Shown here in pieces: positions 18,061-26,368 of a stretch of DNA of 64,000 nt. The stretch lies in the NCBI GenBank assembly GCA_002422685.1, contig DITC01000054.1, positions 159,540 to 223,539 on the forward strand, written 5' to 3'. A program made the translations under genes and the position numbers. The DNA comes from Thauera sp. UBA6194. GTDB lineage: Bacteria; Pseudomonadota; Gammaproteobacteria; Burkholderiales; Rhodocyclaceae. The stretch's first letter is position 1; every line of letters begins with the position of its first letter. Under the pieces are notes generated by a model that worked only from the letters and a program-made list of their open reading frames with translations, had not been told where the DNA came from and searched no databases.

Positions 18061-19620
18061 ATGAGCACAACCGAACCACGACGCCGTAGCCGCGGCGGCA
18101 GCGAGGCCCGACGTGCGGCCCGAACCCGCGGGCAAACGACCCAGGCGCCGTACGCGACGCGGCGCATCCCGTGTTTCGAGGTCATCGACGAGGCCGGCCT
18201 GTCGATCATCGAAGAGAACGCGGAGATCATCCTCGAGGAGATCGGCATCGACTTCCGTGACGACGCCGAAGCCTTGCAGATCTGGCGTGACGCCGGCGCC
18301 GACGTCCAGGGTGAGCGTGTGCGCATGCCCCGTGGCATGTGCCGCAAACTGATCCAGGACAACGCGCCACGGCAATTCACCCAGCACGCGCGCAATCCCG
18401 AGCGGAACGTCGAAATCGGTGGCGCCAATACCGTGTTCGCGCCGGCCTATGGCAGCCCCTTCGTGTACGACCTGGACCAGGGGCGGCGTTACGGCACGAT
18501 CGAAGATTTCCGGAACTTCGTCAAACTGGCCTACATGAGTCCCAACCTGCACCATTCCGGCGGGACGATCTGCGAGCCGGTGGACCTGCCGGTCAACAAG
18601 CGCCATTTCGACATGGTGTACAGCCACATGAAATACTCCGACAAGTGTTTCATGGGCTCCGTGACGCATCCGGACAGGGCGCAGGACACGGTCGACATGG
18701 CGAGGATCCTTTTTGGTGACCGCTGGATCGACGAGACGACCGGCAAGCCACGCACCTGCGTGATCAACCTGATCAACGCGAACTCGCCGATGACCTTCGA
18801 CGACACCATGCTCGGCGCCGCGAAGGTCTATGCGCGCAACAACCAGGCCTGTATCGTCACGCCCTTCATCCTGGCTGGCGCGATGTCACCGGTGACGGTT
18901 GCGGGCACGGCGGCGCAGACGCTGGCCGAGGCGATGGCCGGCATGGCCTTCGTGCAGCTCGTGGCGCCCGGGGCACCGGTGGTTTTCGGCAGCTTCGCGA
19001 GCTCGATGTCCATGCAGTCCGGAGCGCCCACTTTCGGTACGCCCGAGCCGGCGCTGGTGCTGTACGTGATGGCGGCGCTTGCGCGTCGCCTGGGGGTGCC
19101 CTTCCGCTCCGGCGGCTCGCTGACCGCCGCCAAGATCCCCGACGCGCAGGCGGCCAGCGAGAGCGCGAACACCTTGCTGCCGACCACGCTCGCCGGCGTC
19201 AACTTCGTGCTGCATGCGGCGGGCTGGCTGGAGGGCGGCCTGGCCATGGGTTACGAGAAGTTCGTGATCGATGCCGACCAGCTCGGCATGATGCAGACGA
19301 TGATGGGCGGGGTCGATCTGTCGGAGAACGGGCAGGCGATGGATGCGATTCGGGAGGTGGGACCGGGCAAGCACTTCCTCGGCTGCGCCCACACCCAGGC
19401 CAACTTCGAGAACGCCTTCTATCGCTCCCCGATCGCGGACAACAACAGCTTCGAGCAGTGGGACTCCGAAGGTCGCCAGGATATCGCCCAGCGCGCCAAC
19501 ACGCGCTGGAAGAAGCTGCTCGCCGAGTATCAGCCCCCCGAGCTCGACCCGGCGATCGACGAGGCCTTGCTGGCCTTCATCGCGCAACGCAAGTCCTCGT
19601 TCCCGGATTCGAACATCTGA
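18061..19620 (+). CDS. MttB-family (trimethylamine methyltransferase-like) corrinoid methyltransferase, non-pyrrolysine
   Basis: TIM-barrel methyltransferase of 519 residues, predicted to move a methyl group from a quaternary amine to the Co(I) corrinoid protein encoded at 25306. It reads through with no in-frame amber codon, so it belongs to the pyrrolysine-free MttB superfamily, whose characterised members use glycine betaine (MtgB), proline betaine, carnitine or gamma-butyrobetaine. Family features: NTVFAPAYGSPFVYDLDQGRRYG near residue 120, SPNLHHSGG, GSFASSMSMQSGAPTFGTPEPAL near 310, and FLGCAHTQANFENAFYRSP near 440. The basic N-terminus (RRRSRGGSEARRAARTR) is not catalytic. The exact substrate cannot be read from sequence; BCCT genes nearby favour a betaine. 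Confidence 0.93.
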   Translation: MSTTEPRRRSRGGSEARRAARTRGQTTQAPYATRRIPCFEVIDEAGLSIIEENAEIILEEIGIDFRDDAEALQIWRDAGADVQGERVRMPRGMCRKLIQDNAPRQFTQHARNPERNVEIGGANTVFAPAYGSPFVYDLDQGRRYGTIEDFRNFVKLAYMSPNLHHSGGTICEPVDLPVNKRHFDMVYSHMKYSDKCFMGSVTHPDRAQDTVDMARILFGDRWIDETTGKPRTCVINLINANSPMTFDDTMLGAAKVYARNNQACIVTPFILAGAMSPVTVAGTAAQTLAEAMAGMAFVQLVAPGAPVVFGSFASSMSMQSGAPTFGTPEPALVLYVMAALARRLGVPFRSGGSLTAAKIPDAQAASESANTLLPTTLAGVNFVLHAAGWLEGGLAMGYEKFVIDADQLGMMQTMMGGVDLSENGQAMDAIREVGPGKHFLGCAHTQANFENAFYRSPIADNNSFEQWDSEGRQDIAQRANTRWKKLLAEYQPPELDPAIDEALLAFIAQRKSSFPDSNI

Positions 19621-19655
19621 TCGGGCCGCGGTCACGGCCGCGATGCGTGACGAAG

Positions 19656-19696
19656 CGAGGACGGGCCGCTGCAGGGCGGCCCGTCCTCGTTTTTTT
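19656..19696 (+). terminator. strong rho-independent terminator after the MttB-family gene
   Basis: A perfect 14-bp GC-rich stem (19656-19669 with 19676-19689), a 6-nt loop and a run of seven T (19690-19696), 35 bp after the stop codon. Confidence 0.95.
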
Positions 19697-19725
19697 GCGC
19701 GCTGCAGGCGCAAGCCCTTGGGCGA

Positions 19726-19775
19726 GACTCAGCGCTTCAGTGACTCGGCGACTCAGCGCCTCGGCAACTCAGCGG
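19726..19775. repeat. short repeated word at the end of the activator gene
   Basis: GACTCAGCGC occurs at 19726-19735 and 19750-19759, with a degenerate third copy AACTCAGCGG at 19766-19775, in the gap between the convergent MttB and activator genes and running into the activator stop codon. Local duplication; no function implied. Confidence 0.6.
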
Positions 19776-21787
19776 GCTGAGCGCATCCGGCGGCCGCGCG
19801 TTCGTGCGCCGCTGTCTTCGCTGATCACGGGCTCAGGCAGCGTGACGGTTTCACGCAGGTTCGGAAACGGATCGTGCTTGTGCGGAATCGCCATGGCGTC
19901 GACGAAGTACTGCTGGAACGAAGGCTCGACCGCGGTCTCGATCTTCTCCACCTTGCGCACCGCGTCCTCGATCTCGGCGCGGCGGCTGCGGCTGAGCAGC
20001 GCGATCCTGGCACCGGTGCCGGCCGCATTCCCGATCGAACCGACGCGTTCGAGCGGGCAGTCCGGAATGAGGCCGAGGATCATCGCGTAGGTGACGTCGA
20101 TATGGCTGCCGAAGGCGCCGGCCAGGCCGATGCGGTCGACCCGGTCGACGCCGAGCTTGTCCATCAGCAGGCGCACCCCTGCGTACAGCGCAGCCTTGGC
20201 CAGCTGGATCGCCCGCACGTCGTTCTGGGTGATCTGCAGAATGCGGTCCCCAGCCGAGACGAGGGTGTAGGCGAAGGTTCTGCCGTTGGCCTGGATACGC
20301 GGCGAGCTTTGCTCGAGGCTGCCATTGATCAGCCCGTCCTGGTTGATCACGCCGGAGAGATACATCTCGGCAATCACCTCGATGATCCCCGAGCCGCAGA
20401 TCCCGGTGATGCCGGTCGAGGCGGTCTCCTCGGCAAAGCCGGGCTCGTCCGACCACAGCTCGCAACCGATGACCTTGAAGCGCGGCTCGAGGGTTTTCGG
20501 GTCGATCCGCACGCGCTCGATCGCGCCCGGCGCGGCGCGCTGGCCGCAACTGATCTGCGCCCCCTCGAAGGCCGGCCCGGTGGGGCTGGAGGCCGCGAGC
20601 AGGCGCAGGCGGTTGCCGAGCACGATCTCGGCATTGGTGCCGACGTCGACGAGCAGCGTGACTTCTTCGTTGTAATACGGGGTCTCGGACAGGATCACGC
20701 CGGCCGTGTCGGCGCCAACGTGGCCGGCGATGCAGGGCAAGGCATAGATGCGGGCGTTGGGGTGGATGCGGAGATCGATCTCGGTCGCCCAGAGCCCGGC
20801 CACCGGCTCGTCGGTCGCGAGCGCGAACGGCGCGCCCCCGAGCTCCACCGGATTGATGCCGAACAGCAGGTGATGCATGATCGGATTGGCGACGAACACC
20901 GCCTCCACGATCTCGGTCACGCCAACGCCGGCCTCCTCGGCCAGATCCAGGGTCAGCTCGTTGAGGGCCTCGCGGACGACGGCGGTCATCTCCGTGTCCC
21001 CACCCGGGTTCATCATCACGTACGAGACACGGCTCATCAGATCCTCGCCGAAGCGGATCTGCGGATTCATCCTGCCGGCGGAGGCGACCACCTTGCCGGT
21101 CTGCAGGTCGCACAGGTGAGCGGCGATGGTGGTCGAACCGACGTCGACCGCCATGCCATACACCTTTTCCTGGAAGCCCGGCCAGACAGCGACGATCCGC
21201 GCGTTGTCGTAGACCGCCACGGTCACCTTCCATTCGCCCCGACGCAGCGCGCCTTGCAGCTCCTGGATGACCCGGATATCGGCCTCGAGGCCGGTCAAGC
21301 GCCAGTCGAAGTCGAGCGCGTCCTTGAGCCGGCGAAGGTCGGAGGCGGGGAAATGCAGATCGGGCTCCTGCACCTCGACATAGTGCAGCCGCACGATCGG
21401 GTCCAGCTCGAGGTCGAGCACTTCGGCGCGCTTGCGCACGATCTGACGGTGGACCTGGCTCTCGGGCGGCACGTCGATGACGACGTCCCCCAGCACCTGG
21501 GTTGAACAGGACAAGCGCCGCCCGGACTTCAGGCTGCCGTTTTCCTTCTCCCAGGCGTGCTCGGTTTCGCTGTGTTCGCTCAGGTGCTCCTGACACGAGT
21601 GCACCCCGTGCTTCGGGAAGTCACCTTCGGCCACCACGACCTGGCAGCGGCCGCACAAGCCCCGTCCGCCGCAGACCGAATCGATGTCGACGCCGAGCGC
21701 GCGCGCCGCCTGCAGCACTGGCGTGCCGAGCGGAAAGCGGCCGCGTCGGCCCGAGGGGGTGAACACCACCAGAGCGTCCTGACTCAT
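19769..21787 (-). CDS. reductive activator of corrinoid proteins (RamA/RACo-like, 2Fe-2S plus ASKHA DUF4445)
   Basis: Returns the accidentally oxidised Co(II) corrinoid to Co(I) at the expense of ATP. The 672 residues begin with a plant-type [2Fe-2S] ferredoxin domain: C39, C45, C48 in SVCGGRGLCGRC and C94 in RLSCST. A linker follows, then the DUF4445 ASKHA domain from about residue 210 (YGMAVDVGSTTIAAHLCDLQTGKVV; LLVDVGTNAEIVLGN; TGICGSGIIEVIAEM; GLAGAFGSHID). This is the RACo layout rather than the methanogen RamA layout, which has C-terminal 4Fe-4S clusters; none are seen. AAGGAG lies six bases before the ATG. It ends the minus-strand methyl-transfer operon and faces the MttB gene. Confidence 0.93.
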   Translation of the reverse strand: MSQDALVVFTPSGRRGRFPLGTPVLQAARALGVDIDSVCGGRGLCGRCQVVVAEGDFPKHGVHSCQEHLSEHSETEHAWEKENGSLKSGRRLSCSTQVLGDVVIDVPPESQVHRQIVRKRAEVLDLELDPIVRLHYVEVQEPDLHFPASDLRRLKDALDFDWRLTGLEADIRVIQELQGALRRGEWKVTVAVYDNARIVAVWPGFQEKVYGMAVDVGSTTIAAHLCDLQTGKVVASAGRMNPQIRFGEDLMSRVSYVMMNPGGDTEMTAVVREALNELTLDLAEEAGVGVTEIVEAVFVANPIMHHLLFGINPVELGGAPFALATDEPVAGLWATEIDLRIHPNARIYALPCIAGHVGADTAGVILSETPYYNEEVTLLVDVGTNAEIVLGNRLRLLAASSPTGPAFEGAQISCGQRAAPGAIERVRIDPKTLEPRFKVIGCELWSDEPGFAEETASTGITGICGSGIIEVIAEMYLSGVINQDGLINGSLEQSSPRIQANGRTFAYTLVSAGDRILQITQNDVRAIQLAKAALYAGVRLLMDKLGVDRVDRIGLAGAFGSHIDVTYAMILGLIPDCPLERVGSIGNAAGTGARIALLSRSRRAEIEDAVRKVEKIETAVEPSFQQYFVDAMAIPHKHDPFPNLRETVTLPEPVISEDSGARTRGRRMRSAR

Positions 21788-21883
21788 GGTCGTCTCCTTT
21801 GGGGCAACGGTTTTGTTGTTGTTCTGCAGCTGTCTGCCGTGCGGCCGCGCGCGCCCCGGCGCGGGGCGAGCGCGAGGCGGCGC

Positions 21884-22798
21884 TCAGGCGCCCGGCCGGC
21901 GACGGCGCGTTTCACGGCGTCCACGCGCTTCGGCGCCGTCGGCGCCCGCCGGAGCCGGCTCGCGGAACTTGCGGATCCAGCGCATGCAGTCCGGATCGTG
22001 CCCCATCAGAACGTCGGCGCCCATGATCGCGTTCATGATCTCGCTGTGCAGCGGATTGGTGATCGCGGAGGTCATGCCGGAGCAGATCGCCATGCTCATG
22101 AACGACGCGTTGATACCGTTGCGATTGGGTAACCCGAAGCTGACATTGGAGGCGCCGCAGGTGGTGTTGACCTTGAGCTCGCGCTGCAGCCGGTAGCACA
22201 GCTCGAAGACCTGCCGGCCGGCCTGGCGCACCGCCCCGATGGGCATCACCAGCGGATCGACCACCACGTCGGAGGCGGGAATACCGTAATCGGCCGCACG
22301 CTCCACGATCTTCCTGGCGATCGAAAAACGCACGTCCGGATCCTGCGAGATGCCGGTCTCGTCGTTGCTGATCGCGACGACCGCGGCGCCGTATTTCTTG
22401 ACCAGCGGCAGCACGGTTTCGAGCCGATCCTCCTCCCCGGTGACCGAATTGACCAGCGCCTTGCCCTTGTACACCTTGAGGCCCGCCTCGAGCGCGGCCA
22501 CGATCGAGGAGTCGATGGACAGCGGCACGTCGGTCAGGGACTGCACCAGCTCGATGGTCTGGGCGAGGATGGCCGGCTCGTCGGCGAGCGGGATGCCGGC
22601 ATTGACGTCGAGCATGTGCGCGCCCGCCTCGAGCTGCGCCTGCACGTCGCTGATCACGCGCGAGAAGTCGCCCACCGCCATCTCCGCGGCGAGCAGCTTG
22701 CGACCGGTCGGGTTGATGCGCTCGCCGATCACGACGAACGGACGATCGAAGCCGATCACGACTTCCTTCTTGTGAGAGCTGATGATGGTATCGGTCAT
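21884..22798 (-). CDS. methyltetrahydrofolate:corrinoid methyltransferase (AcsE/MtgA-like)
   Basis: Pterin-binding TIM-barrel protein (304 aa) that exchanges a methyl group between the corrinoid protein and tetrahydrofolate; here it would make methyl-THF from methyl-Co(III). Family motifs are VVIGERINPTGRKLLAAEM (residues ~22-40), MLDVNAGIP, VPLSIDSS, VNSVTGE and TCGASNVSFGLPNRNGIN. The last 25 residues (DGAEARGRRETRRRRPGA) are a basic tail outside the fold. Its ATG overlaps the stop of the methylene-THF reductase gene by 4 bp (ATGA), which implies coupled translation. Confidence 0.94.
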   Translation of the reverse strand: MTDTIISSHKKEVVIGFDRPFVVIGERINPTGRKLLAAEMAVGDFSRVISDVQAQLEAGAHMLDVNAGIPLADEPAILAQTIELVQSLTDVPLSIDSSIVAALEAGLKVYKGKALVNSVTGEEDRLETVLPLVKKYGAAVVAISNDETGISQDPDVRFSIARKIVERAADYGIPASDVVVDPLVMPIGAVRQAGRQVFELCYRLQRELKVNTTCGASNVSFGLPNRNGINASFMSMAICSGMTSAITNPLHSEIMNAIMGADVLMGHDPDCMRWIRKFREPAPAGADGAEARGRRETRRRRPGA

Positions 22799-23823
22799 GC
22801 TTCGGTCCTTTGCGATTCGGGTTGAGTGTCACGGCCGGGGTACCAGGGCACGCGGCCCGCGAGCACTCCGGAGGTCTGGATGATTTCGGCGACCGTGGCT
22901 TCCTGGCGGTAAGCCATGACATGGACGCCGCTGACGCCTTCGATTTCACGGATCTGCTGGATGAGCTCGATGCAGATCTTCTTGCCTTCGGCTTTTTGTT
23001 TCTCCGCGCCGGCGAGCCGGTCGATGATGGGGTCGGGAATGTGCACGCCGGGGACGTTGTCGCGAATCCAGCGCGCGCTCTTGGCCGAGGCGAGCGGACC
23101 GACGCCGACGAGGATGAAGACCCGGTTCGGGCCCTCCAGCAGGCCCAGGTCCCGCACCTGGGCCATGAAGGTCTTCAGCCGCGGGACGTCGTAACAGTAT
23201 TGCGTCTGGATGAACTGGGCGCCGGCCGCGACCTTCTTCGCGAGCCGGTGCGGCCGCCAGTCGAAGGGCTCGGCGAACGGATTCTCGGCCGCACCGAGGA
23301 AGACCCGCGGCGGCAGGTCGAGCTTGCGCCCGCTCTGGAAGCGCGACTCGTCACGCATCGTGCGGGCGATCTCGAGCAGGGACATCGAGTCGAGGTCGAA
23401 CACCGGCTTGGCCTGCGGATGATCGCCAGCCTGCACCCCGTCGCCGGTCAGACACAGGATGTTGCACGCGCCCATCGCGGCCGCGCCCAGAATCTCGCCC
23501 TGGATCGCGATGCGGTTGCGGTCCCGGCACGATATCTGCAGCACCATCGCGTAACCCTGCCGGGTCAGCAGCGAACACACGCCGACGCTCGACATGTGGC
23601 AGTTCGCGCCGGAACCGTCGGTGGCGTTGATCGCATCGACGTAACCGTCGAAGATCGCGGCGCGCTTGAGCACCTCGTCGGGATCGGCCGAATCGGGTGG
23701 ATCGATCTCGGTCGTGACCGCAAACTTGCCGGCGCGCAGCACGCGCTCGAGCCGCCCCGGGGACGAGTGCCCGGGCAGAATCGGCAGGGAATAGCCCGGC
23801 ACCGGTTCGTCGTCGAAGTTCAT
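22795..23823 (-). CDS. metF: methylenetetrahydrofolate reductase (MetF-type)
   Basis: FAD enzyme, 342 residues, converting between methyl- and methylene-THF; in this operon it would run in the oxidative direction. The MTHFR barrel is clear: KFAVTTEIDPPDSADPDE (active-site Glu region), AINATDGSGANCHMSS, LQISCRDRNRIAIQGEILGAAAMGACNILCLTGDG, GAQFIQTQYCYDV and VFILVGVGPLASAKSARWI. Start at ATG 23823 after AGGAG and seven A. It overlaps MetV upstream and the methyltransferase downstream by 4 bp each. Oxidising methyl-THF needs an acceptor with high enough potential; the MetV partner and Etf are candidates. Confidence 0.94.
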   Translation of the reverse strand: MNFDDEPVPGYSLPILPGHSSPGRLERVLRAGKFAVTTEIDPPDSADPDEVLKRAAIFDGYVDAINATDGSGANCHMSSVGVCSLLTRQGYAMVLQISCRDRNRIAIQGEILGAAAMGACNILCLTGDGVQAGDHPQAKPVFDLDSMSLLEIARTMRDESRFQSGRKLDLPPRVFLGAAENPFAEPFDWRPHRLAKKVAAGAQFIQTQYCYDVPRLKTFMAQVRDLGLLEGPNRVFILVGVGPLASAKSARWIRDNVPGVHIPDPIIDRLAGAEKQKAEGKKICIELIQQIREIEGVSGVHVMAYRQEATVAEIIQTSGVLAGRVPWYPGRDTQPESQRTEA

Positions 23824-24296
23824 TTTTTTTCTCCTGCTTGCACGGCGCCTTCGTCGCTCCGCTCGCGCGCCACCCTCAGCCACGACGAGGAATCCTTGAG
23901 CCGGAAATCCACCGGCTTCTGGACGATGTGGATCCGCTCGCCGTTCTGCATGCGCTGGCTGCCGGCCCAGGCCTCGACCCAGACGCAGCGCATCTCGGGC
24001 TTGACCTCGCAGTGCCCGTTGGCGCGGACGCCACCGCAGGGGCCGTTGCGCAGGTTCTTCGGACAGTTCATCGGACAGGACATGCCGGTGGAGCTGAGCG
24101 CACACTGCCCGCACATCTTGCAATCGAACAGAAAGCCCTTGACCGCCTTCTCGACGCTGCGCACCGGCGCCTCGGCCCGGCCGTAGCCGAGCCGGCGCCA
24201 GAGCGGGTCGAGCCGCACGACCACCGGCTCGAACAGGCGATAGATGGTCTCGAACAACCGTGAGTGCCTCACCACCCACCGGCGTACTGCGTACAT
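23820..24296 (-). CDS. metV: MetV-like zinc/iron-sulfur partner of methylene-THF reductase (MTHFR_C domain)
   Basis: 158 residues with the cysteine-rich MTHFR_C domain known from acetogens, where MetV forms a complex with MetF. Cysteines lie at C59, C62, C65 and then in SCPMNCPKNLRNGPCGG and GHCEV/MRC, enough for a metal or Fe-S site. The N-terminal 45 residues are basic and amphipathic. GAGGAG precedes the ATG by eight bases, and the stop overlaps metF by ATGA. MetV in a betaproteobacterial demethylation operon suggests that the reductase does not rely on NADH alone. Confidence 0.88.
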   Translation of the reverse strand: MYAVRRWVVRHSRLFETIYRLFEPVVVRLDPLWRRLGYGRAEAPVRSVEKAVKGFLFDCKMCGQCALSSTGMSCPMNCPKNLRNGPCGGVRANGHCEVKPEMRCVWVEAWAGSQRMQNGERIHIVQKPVDFRLKDSSSWLRVARERSDEGAVQAGEKK

Positions 24297-24382
24297 TTAC
24301 CCGTCTCCTCGCATGGCTCCCGTGCTGTGGGGGCCTTGTTTTGTCATCCAGGTGAAACCGCCCTCGGCCGGGCCGCGCGCGA

Positions 24383-24688
24383 TCAATCCGGTGTTGCGAC
24401 GCCACGCGCCCGGATCAGCCGCTCCAGGCCTTCATCGGTCCAGGCCTGCTCGATGCGTGCGGCCTCGGCCGCCGCCTCGGCGCCGATGTCGTCGCCGCAG
24501 TCGCGTGGCTCGCTGCGTTTCCAGTCTTCAAGGTAGGCGTCCGAACTGCCCTTGCCGGCGCGCATCGCGGCACGGTCGATCGCCTCCTGAAAGCGCTGGG
24601 AAAGTTGCACCCTGGCGCTCTCCCGGCCTTTCTTGACGATGACCTGCGCGGGGATGTCGCGCCATGAAACGATGATCAGTCTGGCCAT
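24383..24688 (-). CDS. Virulence_fact-domain small protein (PF13769-like), function unknown
   Basis: 101 residues beginning MARLIIVSWRDIPAQVIVKKGRESARVQLSQRFQEAIDRAAMRAG, which matches my memory of the small family named Virulence_fact after one member. The second half is acidic and helical. The ATG overlaps the DUF1638 stop by one base (TGATG), so it is translated from the same message. An 86-bp gap with no gene separates it from metV. The name says nothing reliable about its role; constant company with corrinoid methyltransferase genes would suggest an accessory part of that system. Confidence 0.75.
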   Translation of the reverse strand: MARLIIVSWRDIPAQVIVKKGRESARVQLSQRFQEAIDRAAMRAGKGSSDAYLEDWKRSEPRDCGDDIGAEAAAEAARIEQAWTDEGLERLIRARGVATPD

Positions 24689-25281
24689 CAGGTGCGCTCC
24701 ACGAAACGTATCAGTCGGTTTTCCATGTCGCCGTAGCCGGTGCGCAGATGCTCGAATTCGAGCCCGAGCCGCGCAGCGGCCGCACGGGCCTTTTCGAGCA
24801 GACCGGGGTCGTCGAGCTGGGACATGTAAACCAGCTTCCGGTAGTTGCCGAAGTACATCTCGGCCAACTCCGGATGGCGATCCAGTCCGAGCTCGCCCAC
24901 CACCAGGCGCTCGAAATGGCGCACCAGAAAGTCGGTGAGATAGAACGTGCCGGGCTCGGCGTCGGCGAGCGCGTGGAACACGGCCGACCCGCCGTAAAAC
25001 TCGTAACAGTGCGCCCCGGGCAGACGCTCGACACCCTCTTCGGCCAGCACCTGGTCGAGCATGCCGCCGGTGCCGCAGTCCGCGTAAGCGACGAACACCC
25101 GATCGAAGCGGCCCGCAGCGGCGCGCAGCTTGGCCCGCACCGCCGCGGGGATCTTCTCCGGGCGGTTGTGCAGGTCCGCCGGCAGGCACTGCACGCTCAC
25201 GTGCGCCCAGCGGTTCGCGCCGATGACGGCCTTGATCTCACGTGCGAGCGCGCCACAGGCGATGATCAGCACGGACGCCAC
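24688..25281 (-). CDS. DUF1638 protein, corrinoid-system associated, function unknown
   Basis: 197 residues of the DUF1638 family: N-terminal VLIIACGALAREIKAVI, then HVSVQCLPADLHNRPEKIP, the motif VAYADCGTGGMLDQVL and HCYEFYGGSAVFHAL. The cysteines in ACGALA, QCLPA, ADCGTGG and AHCYEF are conserved-looking and could bind a metal or cofactor. The start is a GTG at 25281, 24 bp after the corrinoid-protein stop. DUF1638 genes are also found in methanogens beside methylamine genes, to my knowledge. A role in corrinoid loading or substrate handling is possible but unproven. Confidence 0.82.
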   Translation of the reverse strand: MASVLIIACGALAREIKAVIGANRWAHVSVQCLPADLHNRPEKIPAAVRAKLRAAAGRFDRVFVAYADCGTGGMLDQVLAEEGVERLPGAHCYEFYGGSAVFHALADAEPGTFYLTDFLVRHFERLVVGELGLDRHPELAEMYFGNYRKLVYMSQLDDPGLLEKARAAAARLGLEFEHLRTGYGDMENRLIRFVERT

Positions 25282-25305
25282 GAGAGCCGGTCCCGGCGCG
25301 CTTCG

Positions 25306-26004
25306 TCAGGCCGCGCGCCGTTGCGCGATCAGGGCCTTGGCGGTCTCGACGGCGACCCCTGCATCGCGGCAGTAGGCGTCTGCGCCGACGGCCTGTCCGA
25401 AGGCCTCGTTGAGCGGCGCGCCACCGACGAGCACGATGTAGTCGTCGCGGATGCCCTTCTCCTTCATGGTGTCGATGACGACCTTCATGTAGGGCATCGT
25501 GGTGGTGAGCAGCGCCGACATGCCGAGGATGTCCGGCTTGTGCTTCTCCAGCTCCTCCAGATAGGTCTCGACCGGGATGTTGATGCCGATGTCGATCACC
25601 TCGAAGCCCGCGCCCTCCATCATCATCGACACGAGATTCTTGCCGATGTCATGGATGTCACCCTTGACCGTGCCGATGACGATCTTGCCGATGGTTTCGG
25701 CGCCGGTTTCGGCCAGCAGGGGGCGCAGCAACTCCATGCCACCCTTCATGGCGTTGGCGGCCATCAGCACCTCGGGCACGAACAGGATGCCATCGCGGAA
25801 ATCGACGCCGACGATGCGCATGCCTTCGACCAGCGCTTCGTCGAGCACCCGGCTAGCGCTCCAGCCGCGCGCGAGCAGGATGCGGGTGGCCTCCGCCACT
25901 TCATCGCGCAACCCGTTGTAGAGGTCGTCGTAGACCTGCTCGACGAGCTCGTCGTCAGGCAGCTCATTGAGGTCGAAATCTTCGTCGTCGATCTGGTCGG
26001 ACAT
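25306..26004 (-). CDS. B12-binding corrinoid protein (MttC/MtbC-like)
   Basis: Methyl carrier of the system, 232 residues: an N-terminal helical B12-binding_2 cap (~20-100) and a Rossmann-like cobalamin domain (~105-225). The lower-ligand motif is intact: GDIHDIGKNLV (DxHxxG), then GMSALLTTTMPYMK (SxL) and VLVGGAPLN (GG). AGGAG precedes the ATG at 26004 by six bases. A 20-residue acidic N-terminal extension (SDQIDDEDFDLNELPDDELV) may interact with the basic N-terminus of the MttB homologue. It is the first gene of the minus-strand operon that runs to the activator. Confidence 0.96.
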   Translation of the reverse strand: MSDQIDDEDFDLNELPDDELVEQVYDDLYNGLRDEVAEATRILLARGWSASRVLDEALVEGMRIVGVDFRDGILFVPEVLMAANAMKGGMELLRPLLAETGAETIGKIVIGTVKGDIHDIGKNLVSMMMEGAGFEVIDIGINIPVETYLEELEKHKPDILGMSALLTTTMPYMKVVIDTMKEKGIRDDYIVLVGGAPLNEAFGQAVGADAYCRDAGVAVETAKALIAQRRAA

Positions 26005-26368
26005 CGTCTTCTCCTGATTTAAAGGCGTCATCGAGCCCGGCCGGGCCCTGCCTGCAAGCTGAAGATTAGGCGCGCGCCTCGGCGCAGGCCGATGCGCCAA
26101 CGACGCGAGTTTGCCGAATCGCGACACCGCGACGCCGGCCGCGTTCAACGCAGGCGGGACGCGGCTGCGCGGGGGCGTAGCGCGGCCCGAAGTCGTCGCA
26201 TTCAGGCAAGTGACGCGCAGCGTGGAAATTATGCTTGCAAGCCAGGTCGGGCGCCCCGCGCCCAAACCCGAACACCCCCTTTCACCCCATGCCGAACGCC
26301 GGTGGCGCCGGTGCGCGACGCTGCCCCTCGGGGCAGGTTCGGCCGCCAGACTCGAGGAACACCAGGAC
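26005..26368. other. divergent intergenic region between the corrinoid protein gene and folD
   Basis: 364 bp without a supported gene. It must hold promoters for the methyl-transfer operon (left) and folD-folC (right). An AT-rich patch at 26222-26236 is the most promoter-like part, but I could not assign a good -35/-10 pair. No cobalamin riboswitch core was recognised. Confidence 0.4.

Noticed and set aside
18061..19620. Pyrrolysine-encoding mttB
   Set aside because: The reading frame has no internal TAG codon, and no pylS/pylB-type genes are nearby, so it is the pyrrolysine-free form.
26005..26368. Cobalamin riboswitch upstream of the corrinoid operon
   Set aside because: I looked for the B12-box and the conserved core on both strands here and in 17611-18060 and did not find them.
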